Origin: Bacillota bacterium
GTDB lineage: Bacteria; Bacillota; Clostridia; Lachnospirales; Lachnospiraceae
Direction: 5' to 3'
Assembly: GCA_023421505.1 (NCBI GenBank)
Contig: JAEZTJ010000053.1
Location: 1-64,000 of the forward strand
DNA: 64,000 nt
The notes under the pieces were generated by a model. It did no database searches. It was not told where the DNA came from and was given only the letters and a program-made list of their open reading frames with translations. The stretch's first letter is position 1; each line of letters starts with the position of its first letter. Below, one piece after another: positions 9,830-18,315 of this stretch. The position numbers and the translations under genes are program-made.

Positions 9830-11566
9830 ATGAGTGCAAAGATTCATAAGGGAAAAAGAAGCGAAGAAATGCAGCTTTGTATGAAGCAGTTCTGGTACAG
9901 GAATAAAATGAATTACGTTCTTGCAATTTTAGCACAGATTTTAATCAGTGCTGTCAATGTTTCGCTGGCATTTGTAATTTTGTATTTTGTCGAGGCTGTT
10001 GAGTACACAGACAAATCCCGGGTTAACCTAGCTATGATCTTTGTTGGCGTTTTCCTTGGGGGTAATCTGATCTGCGGTTGGTTGAACCGGTATGCAAAAA
10101 ACCGTTATATCATGCAAGCATTATCGCAGTTTAAGGATTATATTTTCAGAAAGATCATTAATAAAAGTATTGTGGACTTTGAGACGACAAATGGAAGTAA
10201 GTTTTTAAATGCATTTTCTAACGATCTTGCACTGATAGAAACAAATTATCTCTATGGAAATATACAGATAATCAATTTAGGTTTTTCTGTGCTGATTGCA
10301 ATGCTCGCTATGCTATATATTAATCCAATATTAGCACTTTGTGCCCTGGGTGCAGCATTAATCCCATTAATATTTGCTATTGTGTTCGGAACTAAGCTAG
10401 CTAAAAATGAGAAAGCAGCTTCTGATGAAAATGAGAGCTTTGTTGATCAGATGAAGGATTTACTGAATGGTTTTATCGTTATTAAGAGCTTTAAGGCTGA
10501 AGATGAGGTTTTAAAATTGTTCAGTAAGCGTAATTTTACTCTTGAGCAAACCAAGAGAAAACGACGGGAAACAAACGATACGTTATCAATAGCAAGCCAG
10601 CTTTCTAACATTTTGATGATTAGCCTGATCTTTTTAATTGGAGCCTTTTTTGCATATAAAGGGATAATGTCTATTGGTAAGGTCATAGCTTTTGTCCAAT
10701 TATCAAATTATATATCTGATCCGGTAAAATTACTGATTCCGTTATTAGGAAACAGGAAGGCTTCTCTCACCTTGATAGATAAGGTTACGCTTGCTGTTGA
10801 AGAAAGTGCAGAGAAAAAGGGAACCACGAAGCTGACAAGCTTTATGAATGCTATTGAAATTGACAATGTTTCCTATTCCTACGATGGAGAAAAGGAAGTC
10901 CTACATAATATCAGCTGCAGATTTGATTATAACAAAAGCTATGCTATCGTTGGAAACAGCGGAAGCGGAAAATCAACGATACTTAGACTGATTATGGGCT
11001 TTGATCATTCCTATGAGGGTTCGATATCGGTAGATGGTATATCACTTACGGATATCGATTTAGATAGTTATTATGATTTTATCTCGGTAATCCAGCAAAA
11101 TGTTTTCCTGTTTAATAATAGTATAAAGGAAAATATAACCTTATTCAGAGATTTTGAAGAAAGCATACTGGATCATGCAATCAATATAGCCGGTCTTAAG
11201 GGGCTGATTGAAGAAAAAGGATTGAATTATGAATGTGGTGAATTCGGATGCGAATTATCCGGTGGTGAAAAGCAGCGGGTTTCTATCGCCAGATGTATCG
11301 TCCGTCAGACTCCAATCATGTTAGTGGATGAGGCAACTGCCGCACTTGATAATATTACGGCATATGAAGTCACTAATTCTATACTAAGTATTGAGGGTCT
11401 GACAAAAATAATTGTTACCCATAAATTAGAGAAAAATCTCTTGCAGAAATTCGATGAAATTATAGTCATGAAGGATGGAACTATCCTTGAGACAGGGTCT
11501 TTTGATAGTCTGATGGAAAATAAGAATTATTTCTATTCGCTATATAATGTCGGGATTAGTGAATAG
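9830..11566 (+). CDS. ABC exporter half-transporter (TMD-NBD fusion)
   Basis: 578 residues: about six membrane helices in the first 310 residues, then a nucleotide-binding domain. Walker A is GNSGSGKST, the signature is LSGGEKQR, and Walker B with the D-loop is LVDEATAALD. This is the architecture of homodimeric lipid, peptide and drug exporters. It lies between the thioesterase and the extender-unit genes, so the simplest reading is export of the NRPS product and self-protection. There is no peptidase C39 domain, which argues against a bacteriocin-type leader-cleaving exporter. The start has a strong AAGGAAGGA site. Confidence 0.9.
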   Translation: MSAKIHKGKRSEEMQLCMKQFWYRNKMNYVLAILAQILISAVNVSLAFVILYFVEAVEYTDKSRVNLAMIFVGVFLGGNLICGWLNRYAKNRYIMQALSQFKDYIFRKIINKSIVDFETTNGSKFLNAFSNDLALIETNYLYGNIQIINLGFSVLIAMLAMLYINPILALCALGAALIPLIFAIVFGTKLAKNEKAASDENESFVDQMKDLLNGFIVIKSFKAEDEVLKLFSKRNFTLEQTKRKRRETNDTLSIASQLSNILMISLIFLIGAFFAYKGIMSIGKVIAFVQLSNYISDPVKLLIPLLGNRKASLTLIDKVTLAVEESAEKKGTTKLTSFMNAIEIDNVSYSYDGEKEVLHNISCRFDYNKSYAIVGNSGSGKSTILRLIMGFDHSYEGSISVDGISLTDIDLDSYYDFISVIQQNVFLFNNSIKENITLFRDFEESILDHAINIAGLKGLIEEKGLNYECGEFGCELSGGEKQRVSIARCIVRQTPIMLVDEATAALDNITAYEVTNSILSIEGLTKIIVTHKLEKNLLQKFDEIIVMKDGTILETGSFDSLMENKNYFYSLYNVGISE

Positions 11567-11598
11567 GTATATAAAATATTCATAGGAGGTGACAATAC

Positions 11599-12465
11599 GT
11601 GGCGCTAGAGCATGCGGAGAATAGAATAGGAATTGTAGGTGCCGGAGTTATGGGGCAGGGCAGTGCTCAGAGATTTGCACAGTATGGATATGATATAACT
11701 CTTTATGACGTTGATTCTAATACACTATCTGAAGCAGTAAAAAGCATATATAGAAATCTCAAATTACAAAGCTTTATGAATAAAAGCATAGAGCCGGATG
11801 CAATAATAGCCAGAATATCGATTTGCAAGGATTATTCAGCATTTAGTGAGGTTGATTATGTGATCGAAAATGTCTATGAAAGGATTGATGTGAAGAGAAG
11901 TGTGTATGAAGAACTTGAAAAGGAATGTAAAGAGGCGTGTATCTATATGGTAAATACATCCTGTATCCCGATTTCTCTGATTAGCTCCTTTACTTCAAGG
12001 GAAGATAAGGTCATCGGTGTACATCTGATGAATCCAGTACCAATGAAGGATTTCTGCGAGGTGATACGAGGAGAGAAAACATCTGAAAGGACAATCGAAA
12101 GTGTAAGCCAGTTACTAGAAAAGGCCGGAATTAGCTGTGAGGTTATTCATGACAGCCCAGGTTTTGTCTCAAACAGACTTTCTCATCTGCTAATGAATGA
12201 AGCAATTAGTCTTGTTGAAGATGGGGTTGCAGAGGTAAAACAGGTTGATACTATCATGGAAAAAGCATTTCTACATAAAATGGGACCGCTAGCCACAGCT
12301 GATTTGATTGGACTTGATGTCGTACTTGATTCACTGAATGTACTTTATGAATTACATCAGGATGATAAATTCCGGCCAAGGCCTCTTCTTAAGAAGCTGG
12401 TAGAAGAAGGTCTCCTTGGAAGAAAGCGCGGTCATGGCTTTTATGACTATAGGAATAAAAGCTAA
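11599..12465 (+). CDS. 3-hydroxyacyl-CoA dehydrogenase family protein, FkbK/ZmaG type
   Basis: 288 residues with an N-terminal Rossmann fold (GAGVMG near residues 14-19) and the family HLMNP motif. The family oxidises 3-hydroxyacyl thioesters with NAD(P). Next to an ACP, an FkbH protein and an acyl-CoA dehydrogenase, the expected substrate is a glyceryl-ACP whose C3 hydroxyl is oxidised to the semialdehyde, as established for zwittermicin and ansamitocin/FK520-type extender units. It could otherwise be an ordinary 3-hydroxybutyryl-CoA dehydrogenase, but a thiolase and crotonase are absent. Translation starts at a GTG behind an AGGAGGTGA site. Confidence 0.85.
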   Translation: MALEHAENRIGIVGAGVMGQGSAQRFAQYGYDITLYDVDSNTLSEAVKSIYRNLKLQSFMNKSIEPDAIIARISICKDYSAFSEVDYVIENVYERIDVKRSVYEELEKECKEACIYMVNTSCIPISLISSFTSREDKVIGVHLMNPVPMKDFCEVIRGEKTSERTIESVSQLLEKAGISCEVIHDSPGFVSNRLSHLLMNEAISLVEDGVAEVKQVDTIMEKAFLHKMGPLATADLIGLDVVLDSLNVLYELHQDDKFRPRPLLKKLVEEGLLGRKRGHGFYDYRNKS

Positions 12466-12518
12466 TCCCGATGCCGAGGATTAGGGTTTGCATGCATTTT
12501 GCAACACTATTCACACTA
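12462..12518 (+). repeat. short hairpin repeat, related to elements near 54.8 kb and 57.6 kb
   Basis: Begins in the stop codon of the dehydrogenase gene. CTAATCC (12462-12468) pairs with GGATTAG (12478-12484). A second arm, TTGCATGC...TTTGCAA (12488-12504), follows, then ACTATTCACACTA (12506-12518). The second part closely resembles 54807-54839, and the first hairpin resembles 57609-57631. It separates the dehydrogenase from the ACP gene in an otherwise tight operon. It is probably a dispersed intergenic repeat; a processing or attenuation role is possible. Confidence 0.6.
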
Positions 12519-12572
12519 GCTAATTAAAATATTGTACCGAATTAATAACAAGTATAAAGGTGGTGAAGGAGA

Positions 12573-12803
12573 ATGGAAATAATTGAAACAGTGAAAAGCT
12601 TTATGAAGCATTATATCAAAAAGGATGATTTGAAGGAAGAGGATAATATCTTTGATCAGGGGCTTATCAGTTCACTTTTTCTAGTTCAGCTTGTATCATT
12701 TATAGAAGAGGAATATGGGATCTCAATCCCAAACGAGGAACTTGATATGGATCATTTTAAGGATATTAATTCTATAGCCTCATTGATTAAATCCAGAATG
12801 TAA
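12573..12803 (+). CDS. acyl carrier protein of the hydroxy/methoxymalonyl-ACP type
   Basis: A 76-residue free-standing carrier protein. The phosphopantetheine site is in GLISSLFLVQL, with Ser34 as the attachment residue. The SSLF-VQLV-FIE pattern is that of FkbJ/ZmaD-type ACPs rather than the DSL pattern of fatty-acid ACPs. It should receive the glyceryl group from the FkbH protein encoded next and carry it through both oxidations. The start follows a GAAGGAG site. It is separated from the FkbH gene by only 15 bases. Confidence 0.85.
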   Translation: MEIIETVKSFMKHYIKKDDLKEEDNIFDQGLISSLFLVQLVSFIEEEYGISIPNEELDMDHFKDINSIASLIKSRM

Positions 12804-12818
12804 TAAGAGGGTGTTGGG

Positions 12819-13844
12819 ATGCAGACGAAAATCAAGTGTGTAGTATGGGATCTCGATAATACAATCTGGCATGGTATATTGTCAGAGGGTGATGAGCTTT
12901 CTCTAAATGAAGATGCAGTAAAAACGATTGAAATTTTGGATAAAAGAGGAATACTGCAGTCGATCAGCAGCAAGAATGATTTTGAGCCCGCGAAGGAAGC
13001 TCTTATAAAATTCGGAATATGGGATTATTTTATCTATAGCCAGATTAATTGGGGACCAAAGTCCGAAGCGATAAACAGGATAGCTAAATGCATCAATATT
13101 GGAATTGATACACTGGCTTTTATAGATGATTCTAAGTTTGAGCTTGAAGAAGTAAGTTTTACCTATCCGCAGGTTAAGTGTATTGATGCAGAGGATCTTC
13201 ATGAAGTCTGTGATATGGATTGCATGATTCCTAGATTTAATACCAGTGATTCTGCACAGAGAAGGAAAATGTACCAATGTGATATCAGACGTAACGAGAT
13301 GGAGGAGCATTATGAAGGCCCGAAAGAAGAATTCCTTCGTGCACTTGAAATGAAGTTTACAATCAGCAGGGCAAAAGAAACGGATATACAAAGACTGGAA
13401 GAGCTGACGGTAAGAACACACCAGTTAAATTCGACTGGTTATACTTTCTCCTATGATGAGATACTTGAGTTTATCAAATCTGAGGATTATGAAGTAATTG
13501 TTGCACAGCTAGATGATAAATTTGGAACCTACGGGAAAATCGGATTAGCTATTATACATAAATTTAAGGATTATTGGGAAATGAAGTTACTCTTGATGTC
13601 CTGCAGGGTTACCTCAAAGGGTGTAGGTAATATATTTTTGAATTATCTGATTAATATGGCATATGAAAACGGTGTACGATTCCGTGCCCAATTTATACCG
13701 ACTGATCGAAATCGCAACATGTATATAACCTTTAAGTTTAATGGTTTTAAGGAAATTGAAAAACAGGAAGAACTTATTATTTTTGAATATTCATTAACAG
13801 ATAAAAGACCAATGCCTGACTATGCACAAATAAGTATGGGGTGA
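12819..13844 (+). CDS. fkbH: FkbH-like HAD-family glyceryl-ACP synthase
   Basis: 341 residues. The N-terminal HAD domain has VVWDLDNTIW (Asp11 nucleophile, Asp13), SSKND as motif II, WGPKSE supplying the motif III lysine, and FIDDSKFE as motif IV. The C-terminal half is acyltransferase-like (THQLNSTGYTFS). Characterised members take 1,3-bisphosphoglycerate, remove the phosphate and load glycerate on an ACP. That is the first step to hydroxymalonyl- or methoxymalonyl-ACP and, in other clusters, to tetronates. The downstream dehydrogenase favours the malonyl-type route. It ends inside the region just before the next start, showing translational coupling. Confidence 0.92.
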   Translation: MQTKIKCVVWDLDNTIWHGILSEGDELSLNEDAVKTIEILDKRGILQSISSKNDFEPAKEALIKFGIWDYFIYSQINWGPKSEAINRIAKCINIGIDTLAFIDDSKFELEEVSFTYPQVKCIDAEDLHEVCDMDCMIPRFNTSDSAQRRKMYQCDIRRNEMEEHYEGPKEEFLRALEMKFTISRAKETDIQRLEELTVRTHQLNSTGYTFSYDEILEFIKSEDYEVIVAQLDDKFGTYGKIGLAIIHKFKDYWEMKLLLMSCRVTSKGVGNIFLNYLINMAYENGVRFRAQFIPTDRNRNMYITFKFNGFKEIEKQEELIIFEYSLTDKRPMPDYAQISMG

Positions 13845-13852
13845 GAGATGAC

Positions 13853-14992
13853 ATGGATTTTTCATTAACGAGTGAACAAAAGGAATATAAAAAAGAGATT
13901 GTTAAATTTGCCAGGAATAAGCTGAACAATCCGGAATATGCCGACGTGTTTTCAACTGCCATGTGGAGGGAAATAGCTGATTTTGGATTGTTAGGTCTTA
14001 CTGTTGGTGAAGAATACGGTGGTATGGGTGAAAGCTATACAACAGCCGCTGTTGCCTTTGAGGCCTTGGGATATGGGTGTAAGAATAATGGTCTGACTTT
14101 TGTAGTAAACAATCATATCTGGGTTTCTCAAAATTTAATTTATTTATATGGTTCTGACCGTTTAAAGGATAAATATATACCTGCTATGGTTACGGGAAGA
14201 AAAATAGGTGCTATGGCTATAACGGAGGCAGAGTATGGGTCGGACGCAATGGGGATGAGTTCCTATGCTCTAGAAAGAGAAGACGGCTTTCTTTTAAATG
14301 GTAGTAAAATGTTTATTTCAAATGGTCCTATTGCTGATGTCTTTGTTGTATTTGCAGTAACTAAGAATGATGCAGCAAAGAAGATAACCGCATTTGTTGT
14401 TGAAAAGGAGTATGTGGGGGTAAGCGTCAGTCCGGATATTGAAAAAATGGGTCTGAATGCCTGTCCTACGAGCGAATTGATTCTGAGCAATGTGTTTGTG
14501 CCTAAGGAGAATGTACTTGGAAAAATAGATAATGGCGGAAATATCCTTACCCAGGCTATCGAGTGGGAAAGATGCTTTGAATTTGTCCCGCATATTGGTG
14601 CGATGCAAAGAGTAATGGAAGAATGCCTTGCCTATGTAAATGCAAGAAAACAGTTTGGAAAAAAAATCAGGGAATATCAGGCTGTTTCACATAAGATTGC
14701 TGATATGCAGGTGGGAATTGAACTGTCCAGACAATTGATGTATAAGATAACATACTTAAAGGATAAAAAGCGCTGTGCCTATATGGAAACATCTATATTT
14801 AAATTATTTGTCAGTGAAAGATATATTAAGACCTGCACAGATGCTATGCAGATTTTCGGTGCGTATGGTTATACGAAGGAGTATGGGCTGGAACGTGAAG
14901 TCAGGGATGCTCTGGCCTGCAGTATCTATTCCGGGACAAATGAGATCCAGAAAAATACAATATTCAATATACTAAACACCCGGTATTCCTAG
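13853..14992 (+). CDS. acyl-CoA dehydrogenase family flavoprotein, FkbI/ZmaE type
   Basis: 379 residues with the complete acyl-CoA dehydrogenase fold: N-terminal helices, a middle beta domain (AMAITEAEYGSDA, LNGSKMFISNG) and a C-terminal four-helix domain. In this context it should oxidise the ACP-bound aldehyde to the carboxylate, giving hydroxymalonyl-ACP. The usual catalytic Glu of the YEGT motif is replaced by Ser360 (YSGTNEIQ). That fits a reaction other than alpha,beta-desaturation, although some family members place the base elsewhere. ATG 13853 is preferred over the GTG at 13841 because MDFSL is the usual family start and a GGGGTGAG site lies upstream. Confidence 0.88.
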   Translation: MDFSLTSEQKEYKKEIVKFARNKLNNPEYADVFSTAMWREIADFGLLGLTVGEEYGGMGESYTTAAVAFEALGYGCKNNGLTFVVNNHIWVSQNLIYLYGSDRLKDKYIPAMVTGRKIGAMAITEAEYGSDAMGMSSYALEREDGFLLNGSKMFISNGPIADVFVVFAVTKNDAAKKITAFVVEKEYVGVSVSPDIEKMGLNACPTSELILSNVFVPKENVLGKIDNGGNILTQAIEWERCFEFVPHIGAMQRVMEECLAYVNARKQFGKKIREYQAVSHKIADMQVGIELSRQLMYKITYLKDKKRCAYMETSIFKLFVSERYIKTCTDAMQIFGAYGYTKEYGLEREVRDALACSIYSGTNEIQKNTIFNILNTRYS

Positions 14993-15057
14993 TTCATATG
15001 CCTGTATGATTCGTAAATTTACATAATTTATGTTTGTGAAATTGTGATACAAAACAT

Positions 15058-15121
15058 GTACACATTATTCCAAAGCGGAAGTTAAGCAGACGGAACGTTG
15101 GAGCGAAGGATTAGTGTGTAC
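15058..15121 (+). repeat. intergenic hairpin element, related to 58.9 kb
   Basis: GTACACATTATTCC (15058-15071) pairs 12 of 14 with GGATTAGTGTGTAC (15108-15121). The enclosed sequence CGGAAGTTAAG and the 24 bases at 15092-15115 match 58912-58922 and 58945-58968 (20 of 24 in the second block). It sits in the 167-base gap between the acyl-CoA dehydrogenase and etfB genes. The shared inner sequence at two loci shows that it is a dispersed repeat. It may also modulate read-through into the Etf genes. Confidence 0.6.
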
Positions 15122-15159
15122 TGTGTATACAATCAGTAATACTATATAAGGAGATGCGG

Positions 15160-15909
15160 ATGAGAATACTTGTATGTATTAAGCCAGTAAGGACCGAACT
15201 GGTTTTCCATGATGAAGACCATAAAGATGCTTATGTGATCAATCCCTATGATCTGTATGCATTGAACGAGTGTGTCAAACTGAAAAAACAAGCGGATTGT
15301 GAAATTATATGTTTGTCTATGGGCGTTCCATCTGCTGAAGTAGCTTTAAAACATACCTTTGCACTCGGAGCAGATATGGCAATCTTGTTAAGAGATAATG
15401 CATTATCTGGTTCAGATACAATCGCTACCTCCTATGCACTAGCAAAAGCAATCGAATCAATTGGAAATATTGATCTGATTATTTTTGGAGAGAAGGCAGT
15501 GGATGGTGAAACCGGACAGGTTGGTCTTATGGTGGCAGAGAGATTGGGATATTATTGCCTTTATGATGTCTGTAATCTGATCGATATGCAAGAGGGACTG
15601 ATTAAGGCTAAGGTGAAAGAAAATGATTTATTAAAAACAGTTGGAGCTATGCTACCACTGGTGATCTCCTTTACAGGTTTTACGACAGAAGCATCCGGTG
15701 TTAGTCTTATGGCACTAAAAAAAGCATTAAAGAAACAAGTTACTTTATTATCATTAGCGGATATCTATGGTGAAGCGAAAAGGACCGGAATGGAAGGTTC
15801 TAAGACAGTTGTAATAAGTTCAGAGAAAAATATTACCATAGGTGAGGCAGACAGAATTACCGGCTCAATCGATGACATGGCACGAATCATAATTAAGGCT
15901 GTTTGTTAA
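15160..15909 (+). CDS. etfB: electron transfer flavoprotein beta subunit
   Basis: About 249 residues of the EtfB fold: RILVCIKPV at the N terminus, NPYDLYALN, and a nucleotide-binding GEKAVDGETGQVG segment. EtfB pairs with EtfA to accept electrons from acyl-CoA dehydrogenases. It follows the cluster dehydrogenase and no other acyl-CoA dehydrogenase lies nearby, so it probably serves that enzyme. ATG 15160 is chosen because it is seven bases from AAGGAG, whereas ATG 15154 is too close. A bifurcating role cannot be decided from sequence read by eye. Confidence 0.92.
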   Translation: MRILVCIKPVRTELVFHDEDHKDAYVINPYDLYALNECVKLKKQADCEIICLSMGVPSAEVALKHTFALGADMAILLRDNALSGSDTIATSYALAKAIESIGNIDLIIFGEKAVDGETGQVGLMVAERLGYYCLYDVCNLIDMQEGLIKAKVKENDLLKTVGAMLPLVISFTGFTTEASGVSLMALKKALKKQVTLLSLADIYGEAKRTGMEGSKTVVISSEKNITIGEADRITGSIDDMARIIIKAVC

Positions 15910-15946
15910 TAAGTAAAATGTCTAAAATCTCAAGGAGGTTCGATAG

Positions 15947-16951
15947 GTGGCTTCAAAAGATATTATCATAATTACTATGTGCGACAGTTATGATGGAGAG
16001 CATATTCTTCAGATATTATCAAAAGCGAAGGAAATAACTGAAATTGCAAAAATAAAAGTTACTATGATCTGCATTGGAGCATATAGGGGAGAACAATTTG
16101 ACAACCTTTTCAAACATGGTGCTGATCAGGTAATCTTATATGAATATATGGGAAGAAAGCTTGATTATCTGGAACAGGCTGACCTCATCTCCCTGAGTAT
16201 AAATGAAATGAAGACAGGTTGTATTATGATACCTGCCAACAGTCTAGGAAAAGCTGTAGCTGCTGTTTTGGCTGCAAGATATGAGTTTGGACTTGTTGCC
16301 GATTGTTTTGATGTAGTAGTAGATGCTAATTCAGAATATCGTTATGTAAGAACTGCAATGAATGATTCTGTTAATGCAGAAATAAAATGCATAGGATCAG
16401 GATTTGAGATGTGTACAATTAAAAAAGATGTAGTTAAGATTAGTAATAAAGAATATATTTGCGAAAAAAAGATTACTGTAATCAAGGATTTACCTTTCAT
16501 CAAGGAGCTGCCCAAACTCAGTATTTATAAAGAAGAAGTGATGGATCAGAAGCAGGAGATCGATATCAGTAGATATAACATGGTATTTTGTGTAGGCAGA
16601 GGAGTGGAAAAGGAGAAGACAAGAGAAAAAATATTTAAGATTGCTGAGAAATGTAGTGCCGGTATCATTGGCACGAAAGCGGCTGTTGAATGTGGATATG
16701 TTGAAAAAGCACGTCAGGTTGGACAGTCAGGAAAAAGTGTAACCCCATTGATTTATGTCGGGTTTGGAGTATCCGGTGCTGTACAGCATATTGTTGGTTT
16801 TCATAAAGCTGATATGATAATTGCTATAAATCATGATGAGAATGCTTCCATTTTTAATTATGCTGATATAGCAGTTGTGGCTGATGTAAATGAAATAGTA
16901 GACAGAATGGAGGAGTTACTCTTTCACGAAACAGAAGCAATTTATGTATAA
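15947..16951 (+). CDS. etfA: electron transfer flavoprotein alpha subunit
   Basis: 334 residues. The C-terminal FAD-binding domain is clear: VGRGVE, ARQVGQSGKSVTP, GFGVSGAVQHIVGF and AINHDENASIF, all standard EtfA landmarks. There is no N-terminal ferredoxin domain. It starts at GTG behind AAGGAGG, 37 bases after etfB. A terminator hairpin follows, so this gene ends the biosynthetic operon. Inclusion of both Etf subunits in such a cluster is uncommon and suggests a private electron route for the acyl-CoA dehydrogenase homologue. Confidence 0.93.
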   Translation: MASKDIIIITMCDSYDGEHILQILSKAKEITEIAKIKVTMICIGAYRGEQFDNLFKHGADQVILYEYMGRKLDYLEQADLISLSINEMKTGCIMIPANSLGKAVAAVLAARYEFGLVADCFDVVVDANSEYRYVRTAMNDSVNAEIKCIGSGFEMCTIKKDVVKISNKEYICEKKITVIKDLPFIKELPKLSIYKEEVMDQKQEIDISRYNMVFCVGRGVEKEKTREKIFKIAEKCSAGIIGTKAAVECGYVEKARQVGQSGKSVTPLIYVGFGVSGAVQHIVGFHKADMIIAINHDENASIFNYADIAVVADVNEIVDRMEELLFHETEAIYV

Positions 16952-17043
16952 ATATAAATGCAGAATTCTTGATTCTAATGTAAGGGATTGAGACAAAGGA
17001 AACGACATTCTTCTAAAAAAATTAAAAACTGCAAAAAGAAAAG

Positions 17044-17078
17044 CGACAATAGTTTTAATATGCTAATTGTCGTTTTTT
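17044..17078 (+). terminator. rho-independent terminator after etfA
   Basis: CGACAATAG (17044-17052) pairs with CTAATTGTCG (17063-17072), with one bulged base, followed by TTTTTT. The loop and left arm (17045-17062) recur at 30353-30370. It ends the NRPS-to-etfA operon. The remaining spacer up to 17515 has no convincing gene; it is AT-rich and holds the promoter and operator listed next. Confidence 0.75.
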
Positions 17079-17259
17079 CAGCCAAAGGTATCTTTCCTTG
17101 ACCCAACCAATACTTATGTAAATATCAGACAGCACGTGTTTCAAAGAAAAGATTACTATAAATTATATATAAATAAAATGCAGATAAACATTATAAATTG
17201 TTATATATATACAATAATAATATTAATTAATCAATTTAATATTTGCATTAATAAGCATA

Positions 17260-17288
17260 TTGACAAAATAATTGTTTGAATGTATAAT
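17260..17288 (+). promoter_or_regulatory. sigma-A type promoter for the GntR gene
   Basis: TTGACA at 17260-17265 and TATAAT at 17283-17288 with a 17-base spacer, a consensus match. It points to the regulator gene starting at 17516. Confidence 0.8.
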
Positions 17289-17358
17289 AAATTTATGCAA
17301 AAAAGCAAATTACTTATAAAAAGAGTATTTGCTAATTTGTTCATTTTTTTAACCATAC

Positions 17359-17388
17359 TTGTATGACAACCTACATCTGATAACAGAT
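17359..17388 (+). promoter_or_regulatory. candidate GntR/FCD operator
   Basis: TTGTATGACAA (17359-17369) is a TTGT-N3-ACAA palindrome that fits the FadR/FCD half-site pattern GT-N-AC. CATCTGATAACAGATG (17373-17388) is a second, adjacent inverted repeat. Both lie between the promoter and the start of the regulator gene, so autoregulation is likely. This is inference from position and symmetry. Confidence 0.45.
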
Positions 17389-17515
17389 GGATACTGTGGA
17401 ACAAGTTGATGAGTAATAGCGGAATGCCAGAAGCATTGAGGTGTTTAGAAGAGTTATTCTTAAAATGTTATATTTTTATTTATGTCATAAAAAATTAGAC
17501 AAAGAGGAAGCCTCA

Positions 17516-18214
17516 ATGATTAAACCAATTAAAAAAATAAATATTAGCGAAGAAGTTCTTCTTCAAATGAAGCAACTCATTATAGAACGAGAGTGGAAGT
17601 CAGGAGAGAAGCTTCCATCGGAAAGTGTGTTGTGTAAGAATTTTGATGTAAGCCGAGCTACCGTGCGAAATGCACTACATAAATTAGCGGCTTTGGACAT
17701 AATTGAAACTAGGCTTGGGGAAGGGTCATATGTAAAAAAGCTAGACGATAGTGCTCTCTTTAACAGACTCATGCCAATCGCTTATTTTGAAGAGAGCTTT
17801 GATACTATATTGGAGTTTCGCCGTGAGATTGAATCGGGTACCTGTGCAATAGCTGCTGAGAAGGCTGATGAAAGAGATATAAGTGAGCTGCGAATGATGT
17901 TAAAACAGATGGAAGATTTACAATACGATTTAGAGAAGCTTGCAATTGCAGATCTAGACTTTCACTATAAAATCGCACAAATTTCGCGTAATGCATTGAT
18001 TATAAAGACATATGAAATAATTGCTGATATCTATAGCTCTCACATGAAACGAATGGTTAAAAACATGGGCGGCGAGATCGGGATGTTCTACCACAAAAAC
18101 ATAGTGGATCACATACAAGCAGGAGATGTTGATAAAGCAAGAGATGATATGCGCAAGCATATAGAAACAAACCAAGACTTTATCAAGTGGAACAAAATTG
18201 ATTCGGAAAAGTAA
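17516..18214 (+). CDS. GntR-family transcriptional regulator, FCD (FadR) subgroup
   Basis: About 232 residues. The N-terminal winged helix carries the canonical GEKLPSESVLCKNFDVSRATVRNAL pattern (segment around residues 33-57) and the wing GEGSYVK. The C-terminal FCD domain binds a small acid ligand through a metal, with DLDFHYKIA as one metal-motif element. ATG 17516 begins the family start MIKPIKKI; the frame extends 25 codons upstream but without a ribosome site. It precedes the Liv-type importer and is the obvious local regulator. A paralogue is encoded at the far end of the cluster (28036), which also begins with PIKKVNIS. Confidence 0.9.
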   Translation: MIKPIKKINISEEVLLQMKQLIIEREWKSGEKLPSESVLCKNFDVSRATVRNALHKLAALDIIETRLGEGSYVKKLDDSALFNRLMPIAYFEESFDTILEFRREIESGTCAIAAEKADERDISELRMMLKQMEDLQYDLEKLAIADLDFHYKIAQISRNALIIKTYEIIADIYSSHMKRMVKNMGGEIGMFYHKNIVDHIQAGDVDKARDDMRKHIETNQDFIKWNKIDSEK

Positions 18215-18315
18215 TGATCCGAAAGAAGAGGGGTGGTAATGGGAAAAGAGAACTAGTTATTAGATACAAGAAGGTATAGCAAAAACAAAAATAGTAGAAA
18301 GGGGTATTACAAGAA

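Noticed and set aside
12573..13844. Tetronate biosynthesis from glyceryl-ACP
   Set aside because: FkbH and ACP would fit, but the KAS III-like and acyltransferase genes of tetronate clusters are missing and two oxidation enzymes are present.
17067..17279. Open frame of 70 codons after etfA
   Set aside because: It begins inside the terminator hairpin, has no ribosome site and encodes low-complexity Ile/Asn/Tyr-rich sequence typical of AT-rich spacer.
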